A stretch of 64,000 bases of DNA from Bryobacterales bacterium (lineage in GTDB: Bacteria > Acidobacteriota > Terriglobia > Bryobacterales > Bryobacteraceae). Of the stretch, positions 16,893 through 26,241 are shown piece by piece. The notes below the pieces were generated by a model, which worked only from the letters and a program-made list of their open reading frames with translations, ran no database searches and had not been told where the DNA came from. Every line of letters begins with the position of its first letter. Within the stretch, counting starts at the first letter, position 1. The stretch spans positions 124,001 to 188,000 of the forward strand of contig PLRS01000162.1 of assembly GCA_003164035.1 (NCBI GenBank), written 5' to 3'. The translations under genes were made by a program, and so were the position numbers.

Positions 16893-18676
16893 TGGGCCGC
16901 CCGGCGGTCGCCGTCGCGGCAGCAGCTTCACTCGTGCTTGCTCTCGGCCTGCTGGAGAGGCAAGCCCTTTCGCAAATGATCTCATCCGGGGCCACCGACC
17001 AGCCGGTGCGCCCGCTGCCACCCGGCATGAAAGCTCCGGCGATCGATTTCCGCGACGTCGCCGCCCAGGCCGGGCTGAACGCCGTGGTCGTCTCCGGCGA
17101 ACTGGACCAGACCTTCGTGGTCGAAAACACGGGTACCGGCGTGGCCATCTTCGACTACGACAACGACGGGCTGCCGGACATCTTCCTGGTACAGGGCGAT
17201 CGGCTGAAGCCCAGCTCCGCGCCCCTCACGCCGCACCTCTATCACAATCTGGGCGGGCTGCGCTTCGAGGACGTCACCGAAAAAGCCGGCATCGGGCACA
17301 CCGGATGGGGCCAGGGCGTATGCGCCGGCGACGTCGACAACGATGGCCACGTGGACCTGTTCCTGGGCCAGTGGGGTCACAACGTATTTCTCCACAACAT
17401 GGGGAACGGAACCTTCCGCGACGAAACCCGCGAGCGCGGCCTGGACCGTCCGGGCTCGCGCTGGAGCACCGGCTGCGCCTTCATCGACTACGACCGGGAT
17501 GGGTGGCTGGACCTGGTAGTGGCCAACTATATCGATTTCGACGCGCAGCAAACGCCCCGTCCGCGCGACCGCAGCGGCTGCAACTGGAAAGGCGTTCCAG
17601 TACCGTGCGGCCCGCGCGGCCTCAAGGGCGAAACCATGACCCTGTACCACAACGACGGCCACGGCCATTTCACCGATGTAACCAAACAGGCCGGCGTCGA
17701 AACGCCGCGCGAGTATTACGGCTTCACGGTGCTGACCGGCGACTTCGACAACGACGGTTGGCCGGACTTCTATGTGACCTGCGATTCCACCCCAAGCCTC
17801 TACTTCCACAACAAGCGCAACGGGACGTTCGAGGAAACCGGCCTCGTCACCGGCCTGGCCGTCAATGAGGATGGGCGGGAACAGGCGGGGATGGGCGCGA
17901 CCGCGGCCGATTACGACGGCGATGGTTTCCTCGATATCTTCAAGACCAACTTCTCGAGCGATACCAACACCCTCTATCGCAATATGGGCGATGGCACGTT
18001 CAGCGATGTCACCGCCCGCGCCGGACTGGCGGTTCACACCCAGTACGTAAAATGGGGCGCTGCGTTTGTGGACGTCGACAACGACGGTTGGAAGGATCTG
18101 TTCATCGCCGACGGGCATGTCTATCCCTTCATCGAAAAATACGGCCTCGGGGAAGAGTTTCATCAGCCCCGCCAGTTCTTCTGGAACCGCGGCGACGGGC
18201 AGTTCTTCGATATGTCCTCCGCCGCCGGCCCGGGCATTACCGCCAGGCACGCCTCGCGCGGCGTCGCCGTGGGCGACCTGGACAACGATGGCTCCGAGGA
18301 GATTGTCGTCGTCAATCTTTTCGAGCCCCCTTCGTTGCTGAAGAACTTCGCCCCCGCCGGCAACGCTCTGCTGGTGCGGGCCGTCACCGCGTCCGGCCGC
18401 GACGCGCTGGGCGCGCGCATCACCGTCGCCAGCGGGCATCGCAAGCAGATCGACGAGGTGCGCAGCGGCGGGTATCACATTTCGCAGGGCGACTTCCGGA
18501 TCCACTTTGGCCTCGGAAAGGCGGTCAAGGCGGACGTAACCGTGCGCTGGCCCCAGGGCGCTGTCGAAAGTTTCAAGGACGTAAATGCCAACCAGTGGAT
18601 CGTGGTGCGCGAGGGCAAGGGAATTGTGGAGCGGCACCCGTTCGGGCGATCCGCCGGCGCTTCCCTTCAACGATAA
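16892..18676 (+). CDS. FG-GAP repeat protein with ASPIC/UnbV domain (CRTAC1-like)
   Basis: A 594-aa exported protein starting at the ATG at 16892 that overlaps the upstream TGA by one base; longer in-frame starts are not supported. The N-terminus has a signal-like segment (AVAVAAAASLVLALGLLE). Seven calcium-binding FG-GAP motifs are visible, for example DYDNDGLPDIFL, DVDNDGHVDLFL, DYDRDGWLDLVV, DFDNDGWPDFYV and DLDNDGSEEIVV, consistent with a seven-bladed integrin-like propeller. The C-terminal 60 residues or so form the ASPIC/UnbV domain (LGARITVASG, VRSGGYHISQGDF, FGLGKA, VRWPQG). It probably acts outside the cell with the coupled TPR protein. Confidence 0.92.
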   Translation: MGRPAVAVAAAASLVLALGLLERQALSQMISSGATDQPVRPLPPGMKAPAIDFRDVAAQAGLNAVVVSGELDQTFVVENTGTGVAIFDYDNDGLPDIFLVQGDRLKPSSAPLTPHLYHNLGGLRFEDVTEKAGIGHTGWGQGVCAGDVDNDGHVDLFLGQWGHNVFLHNMGNGTFRDETRERGLDRPGSRWSTGCAFIDYDRDGWLDLVVANYIDFDAQQTPRPRDRSGCNWKGVPVPCGPRGLKGETMTLYHNDGHGHFTDVTKQAGVETPREYYGFTVLTGDFDNDGWPDFYVTCDSTPSLYFHNKRNGTFEETGLVTGLAVNEDGREQAGMGATAADYDGDGFLDIFKTNFSSDTNTLYRNMGDGTFSDVTARAGLAVHTQYVKWGAAFVDVDNDGWKDLFIADGHVYPFIEKYGLGEEFHQPRQFFWNRGDGQFFDMSSAAGPGITARHASRGVAVGDLDNDGSEEIVVVNLFEPPSLLKNFAPAGNALLVRAVTASGRDALGARITVASGHRKQIDEVRSGGYHISQGDFRIHFGLGKAVKADVTVRWPQGAVESFKDVNANQWIVVREGKGIVERHPFGRSAGASLQR

Positions 18677-18722
18677 CTATTGCGTTATTATTGGGCGGAT
18701 GTTACAGTCTTGTCGGTGCCTC

Positions 18723-20309
18723 ATGCGATTTCACGCGCTCTTCCTTTCGGGCCTTGTCGCCGCCGCCGCTTCGGCGCAGACTCCCAACGCCGACGACCTG
18801 GCGTGGCAGAAAGCCGTCCATAAGTTCGACGCCACGCGCGCCGCGCTCCTCCGCAAGGTGGACGCGGCCGGCCAGACCGGGCCATTCCGCCCCAACTGGG
18901 ACTCGCTCAAGCAATACCAGGTTCCCTCCTGGTATCAGGATGCCAAGTTCGGCATTTTCCTTCATTGGGGCGTCTACTCGGTTCCCGCCTTCGGCAACGA
19001 ATGGTACCCGAGGAACATGTACAAACAGGGCACGCCGGAGTTCGCCCATCACCTGGCTACCTTCGGCCCGCAGTCGAAATTCGGCTACAAAGACTTTATT
19101 CCCAGGTTCAAGGCGGAAAAATTCGATCCCAAGGCGTGGGCCGATCTGTTCCAAAAGGCCGGCGCCAAGTACGTGGTTCCCGTTGGGGAGCACCATGATG
19201 GATTCGCCATGTACAACTCGGACCTGAGCGACTGGTCCGCCGCGAAAATGGGCCCCCACCGGGACGTCGTGGGCGACCTGGCGCAGTCGGTCCGAGCCGC
19301 CGGCCTGCACTTCGGCGTCTCCAGCCACCGGGCCGAGCACTACTTCTTTCTCAATGTGGCGAGAGAGATCGACTCGGATGTGCGCGACCCGCAATTCGCG
19401 GCATTCTACGGCCCCGCGCACGTTGGCGTCACCGACAAGAACAACATGCACTGGGGCGGGCATCCGGATGCCGCGTATCTGAACGACTGGCTGGCCAGAG
19501 CGGCGGAAATGGTCGGCAAGTATCAGCCCGAGATTCTATGGTTCGACTGGTGGATCGAGACGCCGGAGTTTCAGCCTTATCTGCAGCGTCTGGCGGCGTT
19601 CTATTACAACGATGCGGGCCGCCGCGGCTCTACCGCCGCCATCAATTACAAGTTCGACGCTTTCCAGCCCGGCACGGCTGTTTTGGACATCGAGCGCGGC
19701 CAGTCGGACCAGATCCTACCGCGATTCTGGCAGACCGATACTTCGGTGAGCGTCAAATCCTGGGGATACATCGACAACGATACCTTCCGTTCGCCGGAGT
19801 CTCTGGTGCAGGAACTGGTGGATATCGTGAGCAAGAATGGCGCCCTGCTGCTCAATGTCGGTCCGAAATCCGACGGCACGATTCCCGAGCAGGCGCAAAA
19901 CGTGTTGCTCGCCATGGGCCGTTGGCTTTCGATCAACGGCGAAGCCATCTACGGCACGCGGCCCTGGAAGATCTCCGGCGAAGGTCCCACCAAAGTTGTC
20001 GGCGGTTCGTTCAACGACACGGCCACCAAGCCCTACACCGGCCGCGATATCCGGTTCACCACGCGCGGCGGCCTGCTGTATGCCATCGCGCTCGGCTGGC
20101 CGCCCGATGGTAAAATCAAAATCCAATCGCTGGCCCGCGGATCGAAGGCGCTGGATTCGGAAATTGGCGCCGTTCAATTGCTCGGCTACGGCGGCAACCT
20201 GAAATGGTCCCGCGATGCGGAGGGCCTCAAGATCGAATTGCCGGCGGCGCGGACCGGGGAGTTCGCCTGGGTGTTTCGGATCGCGCGGGCCAATCGCGCG
20301 GCGCGCTAG
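18723..20309 (+). CDS. Alpha-L-fucosidase, GH29, exported
   Basis: A 528-aa glycoside hydrolase that should release terminal L-fucose from glycans by a retaining mechanism. The start at ATG 18723 gives a good signal peptide (MRFHALFLSGLVAAAASA); an alternative Met at 18699 would extend it by eight residues. GH29 landmarks: PSWYQDAKFGIFLHWGVYSVPAF (69-91, family motif split here), HHDGFAMYNS (157-166) and ILWFDWW (271-277), where Asp275 sits at the catalytic nucleophile position. KNGALLLNVGPKSDGTIP is the conserved late motif. The next gene on the strand is a sulfatase, and oxidoreductase and sialidase-like genes follow, which suggests breakdown of fucosylated, sulfated glycans. Confidence 0.93.
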   Translation: MRFHALFLSGLVAAAASAQTPNADDLAWQKAVHKFDATRAALLRKVDAAGQTGPFRPNWDSLKQYQVPSWYQDAKFGIFLHWGVYSVPAFGNEWYPRNMYKQGTPEFAHHLATFGPQSKFGYKDFIPRFKAEKFDPKAWADLFQKAGAKYVVPVGEHHDGFAMYNSDLSDWSAAKMGPHRDVVGDLAQSVRAAGLHFGVSSHRAEHYFFLNVAREIDSDVRDPQFAAFYGPAHVGVTDKNNMHWGGHPDAAYLNDWLARAAEMVGKYQPEILWFDWWIETPEFQPYLQRLAAFYYNDAGRRGSTAAINYKFDAFQPGTAVLDIERGQSDQILPRFWQTDTSVSVKSWGYIDNDTFRSPESLVQELVDIVSKNGALLLNVGPKSDGTIPEQAQNVLLAMGRWLSINGEAIYGTRPWKISGEGPTKVVGGSFNDTATKPYTGRDIRFTTRGGLLYAIALGWPPDGKIKIQSLARGSKALDSEIGAVQLLGYGGNLKWSRDAEGLKIELPAARTGEFAWVFRIARANRAAR

Positions 20310-20344
20310 CGGAGCGTCCGAGAAATAAGTATGGGAAGGGCCGC

Positions 20345-20437
20345 CTGCAGCCAGGATTGGCTGCCCCATGGAGCGGCGTAGCCGCAAGCAAGAGCGCCGG
20401 GATGAGCCCCGGCGTGGCAGACTGAGAGTCCGCTCCA
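20345..20437. repeat. Dispersed palindromic repeat between fucosidase and sulfatase genes
   Basis: Contains an inverted copy (20345-20367) of the 23-bp sequence at 12065-12087 with one mismatch (core CTGCAGCCAGGATTGGC). It is followed by GGAGCGG (20370-20376) pairing with CCGCTCC (20431-20437) around an inner GCGCCGGG...CCCCGGCG hairpin. The spacer carries no evident gene. Confidence 0.65.
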
Positions 20438-20470
20438 CGTAAAAGTCGTTGCGGCGGAAGGCTACTGAGA

Positions 20471-22036
20471 GTGCATCGACGAAACTTCGTAAGATCGCTG
20501 GGCGGCGCCAGCGCCGTGGCGGTTGCGGCGCGGGCCGCCGGGCAAGCCGGCAGGGCGCCCAGGCAAGCCGTCGTCATCATGAACGATTCGGTCCGCGCCG
20601 ATATGCTGAATTGCTATCGGCACACCGGACTTCAGACGCCGAATCTGGACCGGCTGGCCGCGGGCGGCACGCGGTTCGACCGCGCGTATACCTGCCAGCC
20701 GGTGTGCACCCCGGCGCGCTCGGCCTTGTTCACCGGCACGTATCCCCACAGCAACGGAGCGTGGGCCAACAGCCTGCCGCTCGGGACCACCGTCCACACC
20801 GTCGGCCAGCGCCTGCACGATAAAGGAGTACGCTGCGCCTATATCGGCAAGTGGCATCTGGACGGGTCCGACTACTTCGGTGTGGGCCGGCCCGCTCCCG
20901 GCTGGGACCCGGCCTACTGGTACGATCAACGAGACTATTTGTACGAGCTCACGCCGGAGAACCGGGTTCGTTCGCGCCAGACGGCCACCAACCGGGATCC
21001 CGGCCTGACCGCCGAGTTCACTTTCGGCCACCGCTGTTCCAACCGGGCCATCGACTTCCTGAATAAACACTCGGCCGAGGATTTTCTCCTGGTGGTGTCA
21101 TACGACGAGCCGCATGGCCCGTATCTGTGTCCCCGGCCTTTCTCGGAGATGTACAAGGATTTCGTCTTCCCGAGCGGTCCCAATGCGGCCGACCCTCTGG
21201 CCGGCAAGCCCGCCGAGCAGCGCGTCTGGGCGGATGGCAGATTGGGACGCCCGCCGCAGCCAGTCACGGCGCCCGACTTTTTCGGCTGTCTGAGCTTCAT
21301 CGATAGCGAGATCGGCCGCGTACTCGACGCCATCGATCGCGTGAGCCGCAACGCGCTGGTGGTCTACACGGCCGACCACGGCGACTTTCTCGATTCGCAC
21401 CGGCTGGACGGCGGCAAGGGGCCGTGCATGTACGAGGAGATCACCCGCATCCCCTTTCTGGTGCGATGGCCCGGCCACGCGCCGGAAAACTCCGTCTGCC
21501 CTCACCCGGTTTCGCACATCGACGTCACCGGGACTTTAATGGAATATTTCGGCCACGAATTGCCCAGGAGCCTGGAGGGCGGGAGCATGCTGGCCACCTT
21601 CGAGAATCCGGCGCGCAAACCGCGCGACGAGATCTTCATGGAGTTCGGCCGCTACGAAGTGGATCACGATGCCTTCGGCGGGTTCCAGCCCATTCGCTGC
21701 GTTTTCGACGGCCGTTTGAAATTGTCGGTTCATCTGATGACCAGCGATGAGCTCTACGATCTGGAGAAGGATCCGGCCGAGATGACCAACCTGATCGACT
21801 CGCCGGAGCACGCCGCCGCCAGAAACCGGCTGCACGACAAGCTGCTGGACTGGATGGACCGCACGCGCGATCCGTTCCGCGGATACTATTGGGGCCGGCG
21901 CGCCTGGCGTCCGGATTTTTCCGTCCGCTGGAACAACGCCGGAATGACCCGGCAGCGCGAGGACGATGGCTACGAGCCGCGCCAGCTCGTCTACGAAACC
22001 GGACTCACCATGAAGGACGCAACGCGGCCCAAGTGA
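20471..22036 (+). CDS. Sulfatase (FGly type), Tat-exported
   Basis: A 521-aa type I sulfatase starting with GTG at 20471, with GGAAGG about 8 bp upstream. The N-terminus MHRRNFVRSLGG...AVAVAARAAG is a Tat-type signal (RRNF). The active-site motif CTPARSALFTG begins at Cys79, the residue converted to formylglycine (C-x-P-x-R), and VVYTADHGDFLDSH supplies later metal ligands. The first metal motif reads IMNDSVRAD, a variant of the commoner DDxR. The C-terminal WSL-type region is intact. Between the fucosidase and a Gfo/Idh oxidoreductase, it probably desulfates glycans. No sulfatase-maturating enzyme is seen in the window. Confidence 0.92.
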   Translation: MHRRNFVRSLGGASAVAVAARAAGQAGRAPRQAVVIMNDSVRADMLNCYRHTGLQTPNLDRLAAGGTRFDRAYTCQPVCTPARSALFTGTYPHSNGAWANSLPLGTTVHTVGQRLHDKGVRCAYIGKWHLDGSDYFGVGRPAPGWDPAYWYDQRDYLYELTPENRVRSRQTATNRDPGLTAEFTFGHRCSNRAIDFLNKHSAEDFLLVVSYDEPHGPYLCPRPFSEMYKDFVFPSGPNAADPLAGKPAEQRVWADGRLGRPPQPVTAPDFFGCLSFIDSEIGRVLDAIDRVSRNALVVYTADHGDFLDSHRLDGGKGPCMYEEITRIPFLVRWPGHAPENSVCPHPVSHIDVTGTLMEYFGHELPRSLEGGSMLATFENPARKPRDEIFMEFGRYEVDHDAFGGFQPIRCVFDGRLKLSVHLMTSDELYDLEKDPAEMTNLIDSPEHAAARNRLHDKLLDWMDRTRDPFRGYYWGRRAWRPDFSVRWNNAGMTRQREDDGYEPRQLVYETGLTMKDATRPK

Positions 22037-22051
22037 GCGGCCGGGCGGCCC

Positions 22052-23227
22052 TCAAGAGCTGGCGCTGAATCCATCGGCGCTCAAGTGGGCCTGCCTGCCC
22101 GCATGGAACGCCACGTTGGCCAGGTGCGGGGCCGATACGGCACTGGCACCCACCTCCACCGGCGCATTGGGCTCGCGGCGGGACTTGACGCAATCGAGAA
22201 AATTCTGAATGTGCGTTTCGATGGGAATGGGAGCGGCCACGGTCTCGACCGGATCCGGGTTCTTCGGTACCGGCTCTTTCCAGATGCGATAGCCGGCATT
22301 GTTCAGGATCATGGTGCCTTCGTCGCCCTGGAACTGAATCGACCAGTCGTTTTCGTAGGAGTTACAGTAATTCAGAGTCCAGGTAGCCATCAGATCCGGG
22401 TATTCGAAGACCGCGCAGAAAACGTCCGGCACTTCCGAGCCGGCGTTCTTGGCCCGTTGGCCGTAGCACACTGCCGAACGCGCCATGCCCGAATTCGTGA
22501 ACCACTGCACCACGTCCATCAGGTGCGTTCCCTGGTCCGTCATATTCCCGCCCGAATAATCCCAGAAGTAGCGCCAGGAACGAAAACGCATCGGCTCCAG
22601 GTCGCGATCGGGCGCGGGACCGAGGAAGCGCTTCCAATCCAGGGTGCCGGGCAGGGTTCGGTTGTCGAGCGGCTTCGAGACGTTCCAGTTCCACATGGGC
22701 TTGACCAGCGAGATTCTGCCCAGCGCGCCGCTATCGACAATCTTCTTGGCGGCCAACACCGCGGGCGCGCTACGCCGCTGCATCCCCACCTGGACGACTT
22801 GCGAGGTCTTGCGCACGGCTTCGATCATCTGCCTGCTTTGTTCCAGCGAATGGGACATCGGCTTTTCCAGGTAGACGTCCTTTTTCGCCTCCAGCGCGGC
22901 ATAAAGCATGGGGGCGTGCTGATGGTCGGGCGACGCCACCACTACCGCGTCCAGGCCCGGGCGCGCAAGCAGGTCGTGGTAATCCAGGTACGGTTTGGCG
23001 CCGGGAGAATCCTTTAGCGCCGTCTGCAGATTGGGTTCGTACACCTCGGCGATGGCGGCGCACTCGGCGCCCAGCTTTTTGAAATTACCGTTGAGGTAGC
23101 GGCCACGCCCGCCGGCGCCGATCAGGCCGTAGACAACGCGATCGTTGGCGCCCCAGGCGCGGCGCGGAACCAACAACGGTGCGGCCGTCAAAGCCGATGC
23201 CAGGAAAGTCCTGCGATTGGGATGCAT
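22052..23227 (-). CDS. Gfo/Idh/MocA-family oxidoreductase, Tat-exported
   Basis: A 391-aa NAD(P)-dependent sugar oxidoreductase. I use the ATG at 23227 (MHPNRRTFLASALTAAPLLVP), which provides a twin-arginine signal; the open frame runs 50 codons further upstream without signal character. The Rossmann motif is GLIGAGGRGRY, followed by VVASPDHQHAPM and the family EKP motif (YLEKPMSHS). The C-terminal domain contains DQGTHLMDVVQWF. The gene converges on the sulfatase (15 bp between stops) and is divergent from the sialidase-like gene. It probably oxidises or isomerises a sugar released by the neighbouring hydrolases; the substrate is unknown. Confidence 0.9.
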   Translation of the reverse strand: MHPNRRTFLASALTAAPLLVPRRAWGANDRVVYGLIGAGGRGRYLNGNFKKLGAECAAIAEVYEPNLQTALKDSPGAKPYLDYHDLLARPGLDAVVVASPDHQHAPMLYAALEAKKDVYLEKPMSHSLEQSRQMIEAVRKTSQVVQVGMQRRSAPAVLAAKKIVDSGALGRISLVKPMWNWNVSKPLDNRTLPGTLDWKRFLGPAPDRDLEPMRFRSWRYFWDYSGGNMTDQGTHLMDVVQWFTNSGMARSAVCYGQRAKNAGSEVPDVFCAVFEYPDLMATWTLNYCNSYENDWSIQFQGDEGTMILNNAGYRIWKEPVPKNPDPVETVAAPIPIETHIQNFLDCVKSRREPNAPVEVGASAVSAPHLANVAFHAGRQAHLSADGFSASS

Positions 23228-23445
23228 AGCGTTTACTGTAGTCCGACGAAGCGGCGGGAGCAAGGCCGGGGTGGATGGTTCGCCGGCTGGAAGAAAGCCG
23301 CAAGCGGTAAGGCGACGTGAAGAAATCAGAAGTCGCAGGCGGAACCGGCTGGGCCACGCGGCGGCGCGCGGGTACAAGAAACGCGGAATAATGGTGCGTG
23401 GCGCCGCACGGCCCTTCAGAGCAAGCCGACCTCCAGGGGGAGCCT

Positions 23446-24564
23446 ATGATCGGACGCAGAGATTTCCTTTTTGCGGGCGCTGTGGCAGCCGCGCTCCCGG
23501 CGCGAACCGCTCCACGGCCACACGTCGAATCGATCGCCACCATCAGCCGGCAGCCCGAGTTTTATCATGGGTGGGCGACGCTGGCGGCGCGGCGGGACGG
23601 AGAATTGCTGGTCGTCTACTCCGGCGGCCGGGAGAGCCACGTGTGCCCATTTGGCCGCGTGGAACTGATTCGGTCGCGCGACGGCGGCCAAACCTGGAGC
23701 TGGCCCGAGGTACTGCTGAACTCTCCTATCGACGACCGCGACGCGGGCGTACTGGAAACTCCAGCGGGCTCGCTACTGGTCACCACCTTCACTTCGCTGG
23801 CATATGAAGCTGCGTTGGAGCGCGCTTCCGATTGGGCGCCGGAGAAGCTTGCACGCTGGCAGGCCGTGAATCGCCGCGGCACCCAGGAGCAGCGCCGGGC
23901 ATTGCTGGACACGTGGATGCTACGCTCCACCGATGGCGGAATGACCTGGTCGGCACCGTACCGCGTTCCTCTAAACAGCCCCCACGGTCCGGTCGCTCTG
24001 TCCGGCGGACGCCTGCTTTATGCCGGAAAACAACTGTGGCAGCCCGGGCAGAAGGTCGGGGTATGCGAATCCGTGGACGATGGCCAGACCTGGCGCTGGC
24101 TGTCGGATATCCCCGCCCGAGCGGGCGATTCGGCAGTGGAGTATCACGAATTGCACGCCGTCGAAGCGGCGAATGGCCGGATCATTGTCCATATTCGCAA
24201 TCACAACCGGGCGAACCGGGGCGAAACGCTGCAATCGGAATCGGCCGATGGCGGGAGGAACTGGAGCGCGCCGCATGCAATCGGAGTCTGGGGCCTGCCG
24301 TCGCATCTGCTGCGGCTGCGGGACGGACGGGTGTTGATGTCGTACGGATATCGCCGTGCGCCATTTGGCAACCAGGCACGGATCAGTTCCGATCATGGGG
24401 AGACATGGTCGAAGCCCATCGTCATCTCCGATGACGGCGCCGGCGAGGACCTCGGGTATCCGGCGACGGTGGAACTGGCGAGCGGGCAATTCACCACCGT
24501 TTGGTATGAGTCTAGGAAGGGCTCGGCGCACGCGGTGCTCCGGCAGGCCAAGTGGTCGATCTGA
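23446..24564 (+). CDS. BNR/Asp-box sialidase-family protein
   Basis: A 372-aa protein starting at ATG 23446 with GGGGGAG just upstream and a Tat-like leader (MIGRRDFLFAGAVAAALPA). Five Asp-box motifs mark a six-bladed sialidase-type propeller: SRDGGQTW, STDGGMTW, SVDDGQTW, SADGGRNW and SSDHGETW. A late YESRKGS could hold the conserved Tyr/Arg of sialidases, but the full catalytic set was not verified, so activity as an exo-sialidase is uncertain. It lies in the fucosidase/sulfatase block. Its 3' end overlaps the convergent pdxA by 53 bp. Confidence 0.8.
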   Translation: MIGRRDFLFAGAVAAALPARTAPRPHVESIATISRQPEFYHGWATLAARRDGELLVVYSGGRESHVCPFGRVELIRSRDGGQTWSWPEVLLNSPIDDRDAGVLETPAGSLLVTTFTSLAYEAALERASDWAPEKLARWQAVNRRGTQEQRRALLDTWMLRSTDGGMTWSAPYRVPLNSPHGPVALSGGRLLYAGKQLWQPGQKVGVCESVDDGQTWRWLSDIPARAGDSAVEYHELHAVEAANGRIIVHIRNHNRANRGETLQSESADGGRNWSAPHAIGVWGLPSHLLRLRDGRVLMSYGYRRAPFGNQARISSDHGETWSKPIVISDDGAGEDLGYPATVELASGQFTTVWYESRKGSAHAVLRQAKWSI

Positions 24565-25531
24565 TTCTCCGCCTGGTCGCGGCCATGCGGGCGGCCATGC
24601 GCATGGCCTGCTTCATGCTGCGCGGGTTGGCGCGGTTGGTGCCGGCGATGTCGAATGCCGTGCCATGATCCACCGATGTCCGAATAATGGGAATGCCCAG
24701 GGAAATATTCACCGTGCCTTCGAAATCGATGAGCTTCATGGGAATGTGCCCCTGGTCGTGATACATGGCGACCACCAGGTCGTAGGCGCCGCGCGAAGCC
24801 TGCAGAAAAATGCTGTCGGGGGCGTGCGGGCCGCTGCAGTCGATGCCCTTCGCGCGCGCGGCTTGAATCGCCGGCAGGATCGTCCGCTCGTCCTCGGTGC
24901 CGAACAGGCCGTGTTCGCCGGCGTGCGGATTCAGCCCGCACACGGCGATCCGCGGCCGCGCGAAGCCGAGCAGTTTCATGGCGTCGTCACCCAGCTCGAT
25001 GGTGCGGGCCACGCGCGCGGCGGTCGCCTCGCAAGCCTGGCGCAGAGGCACGTGAGTGGTTACGTGGACGGTCGCAAGCCGCTCGCTCGCCAGCAGCATG
25101 CGCGATTCCGAACCGCCGCACAATTGCGCAATGTACTCGGTGTGGCCGGAGAAAGCCATCCCGGAAAGCGCGACCGCTTCCTTATTCAAGGGCGCCGTAA
25201 CCATGGCTTCCGCCTTCCCGGCCAGGCAAAGCTCAGTGGCCGCGCGAACGTAAGCCACGGCGGCCTGGCCGCACCGCGCATCCAGCCGGCCGAAGCGAAA
25301 ATCCTCCACATCCCCCAGCGCATCCACGTCGATCCGTTCGGCGCCTTCCAGTTTCGTCCCCGCAATCCGCTCGGCCATCTCGAGAACCCGCCGGTCGCCC
25401 ACGACAAGCCAGCGCGCCAGCGCGGCAAGCTCGCGGTCGGCCAGCGCCTTCACGACAATCTCCGGGCCGACGCCGGCGGGGTCGCCCATGGTGATCGCGA
25501 TCGCGGGCAAGGTTTCGGTAACGTCTGTCAT
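24512..25531 (-). CDS. pdxA: 4-hydroxythreonine-4-phosphate dehydrogenase
   Basis: A 339-aa PdxA, the NAD-dependent enzyme of the DXP-dependent pyridoxal phosphate pathway. Clear family motifs are ITMGDPAGVGPEI at the N-terminus, TAPLNKEA, GHTEYIA (metal-binding His), CGLNPHAGE and YHDQGHIPMK. Length is normal (about 330 aa), but the last 25 residues are Arg/Ser-rich and unusual, lying in the overlap with the convergent sialidase-like gene. It overlaps rpiA by 4 bp (ATGA-type) and is the third gene of a csoR/rcnR-like - rpiA - pdxA operon. Confidence 0.95.
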   Translation of the reverse strand: MTDVTETLPAIAITMGDPAGVGPEIVVKALADRELAALARWLVVGDRRVLEMAERIAGTKLEGAERIDVDALGDVEDFRFGRLDARCGQAAVAYVRAATELCLAGKAEAMVTAPLNKEAVALSGMAFSGHTEYIAQLCGGSESRMLLASERLATVHVTTHVPLRQACEATAARVARTIELGDDAMKLLGFARPRIAVCGLNPHAGEHGLFGTEDERTILPAIQAARAKGIDCSGPHAPDSIFLQASRGAYDLVVAMYHDQGHIPMKLIDFEGTVNISLGIPIIRTSVDHGTAFDIAGTNRANPRSMKQAMRMAARMAATRRRIRSTTWPAGAPRAPSPS

Positions 25532-26232
25532 CGTCGTTCAAACCGCCGTTTCATCACTCGTACTCCGTCCGCGCCGGCCAGGTGAACCTCCGACGTCATG
25601 CCGATAAAAAGCCCGTGCTCCACCACCCCCACCACGTGGTCCAACTCGCTTGCCAGGACTTCGGCGGATGCGATCGACCCAAATCGGCAATCCAGAATAT
25701 AGTGGCCGCCATCGGTCACGAAAACTTCGCGCATGGTGTTGCGGCGTAACGTCGGGGCCGCTCCCAGCCCCGCCAGCCGCGCGGCCGTGCTCTCCCACCC
25801 GAACGGGACCACCTCCACCGGAATCGGATCGCGGGCGCCCAGGTGCGTCACCAGCTTGCTGGAATCGGCCACGATGACCAGGGCCTTGGTCGCCGTCGCC
25901 ACCAGTTTTTCCCGCAGCAGCGCGCCGCCCAGTCCCTTGATCAGGTCGAGACTGCCCTGCTCCACTTCGTCGGCGCCATCGATAGTCATGTCGATGCTCG
26001 ACACCTCGGCCAGCGTGGTTAGCGGGATGCCTAAAGCCTTCGCCTGCGCGGCGGTGGCTTCCGATGTCGGAATGCCGGTAATGTGCAATCCGCCGCCGAC
26101 TCGCCTGCCGAGGGCACTCACGGCCAGCGCCGCGGTCGACCCCGATCCGAGCCCTACGATCATTCCGTCCGTCACCCGCGCGGCGGCCGATTCCGCGGCG
26201 GCGGCTTTCAGTTGGTCCTGGTTTTCACTCAT
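25528..26232 (-). CDS. rpiA: Ribose-5-phosphate isomerase A
   Basis: A 234-aa RpiA interconverting ribose-5-phosphate and ribulose-5-phosphate in the pentose phosphate pathway. Motifs include GLGSGSTAA (phosphate binding), IDGADEVEQ (catalytic Asp/Glu region), LIKGLGGALLREK (catalytic Lys region) and the C-terminal GVVEHGLFIGM. Length is typical. It starts 9 bp after the upstream CsoR/RcnR-family repressor gene and overlaps pdxA by 4 bp, so the three genes almost certainly form one transcript controlled by the operator at 26548-26567. Confidence 0.95.
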   Translation of the reverse strand: MSENQDQLKAAAAESAAARVTDGMIVGLGSGSTAALAVSALGRRVGGGLHITGIPTSEATAAQAKALGIPLTTLAEVSSIDMTIDGADEVEQGSLDLIKGLGGALLREKLVATATKALVIVADSSKLVTHLGARDPIPVEVVPFGWESTAARLAGLGAAPTLRRNTMREVFVTDGGHYILDCRFGSIASAEVLASELDHVVGVVEHGLFIGMTSEVHLAGADGVRVMKRRFERR

Positions 26233-26241
26233 GCCGTTGGT

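Noticed and set aside
16982-18670. Minus-strand 562-aa frame
   Set aside because: Complement of the FG-GAP/ASPIC gene; its repeats mirror the DxDxDG units.
23446-24564. Confident exo-alpha-sialidase assignment
   Set aside because: Asp-boxes are clear, but the catalytic Arg triad and Tyr/Glu pair could not all be located, so only family level is claimed.
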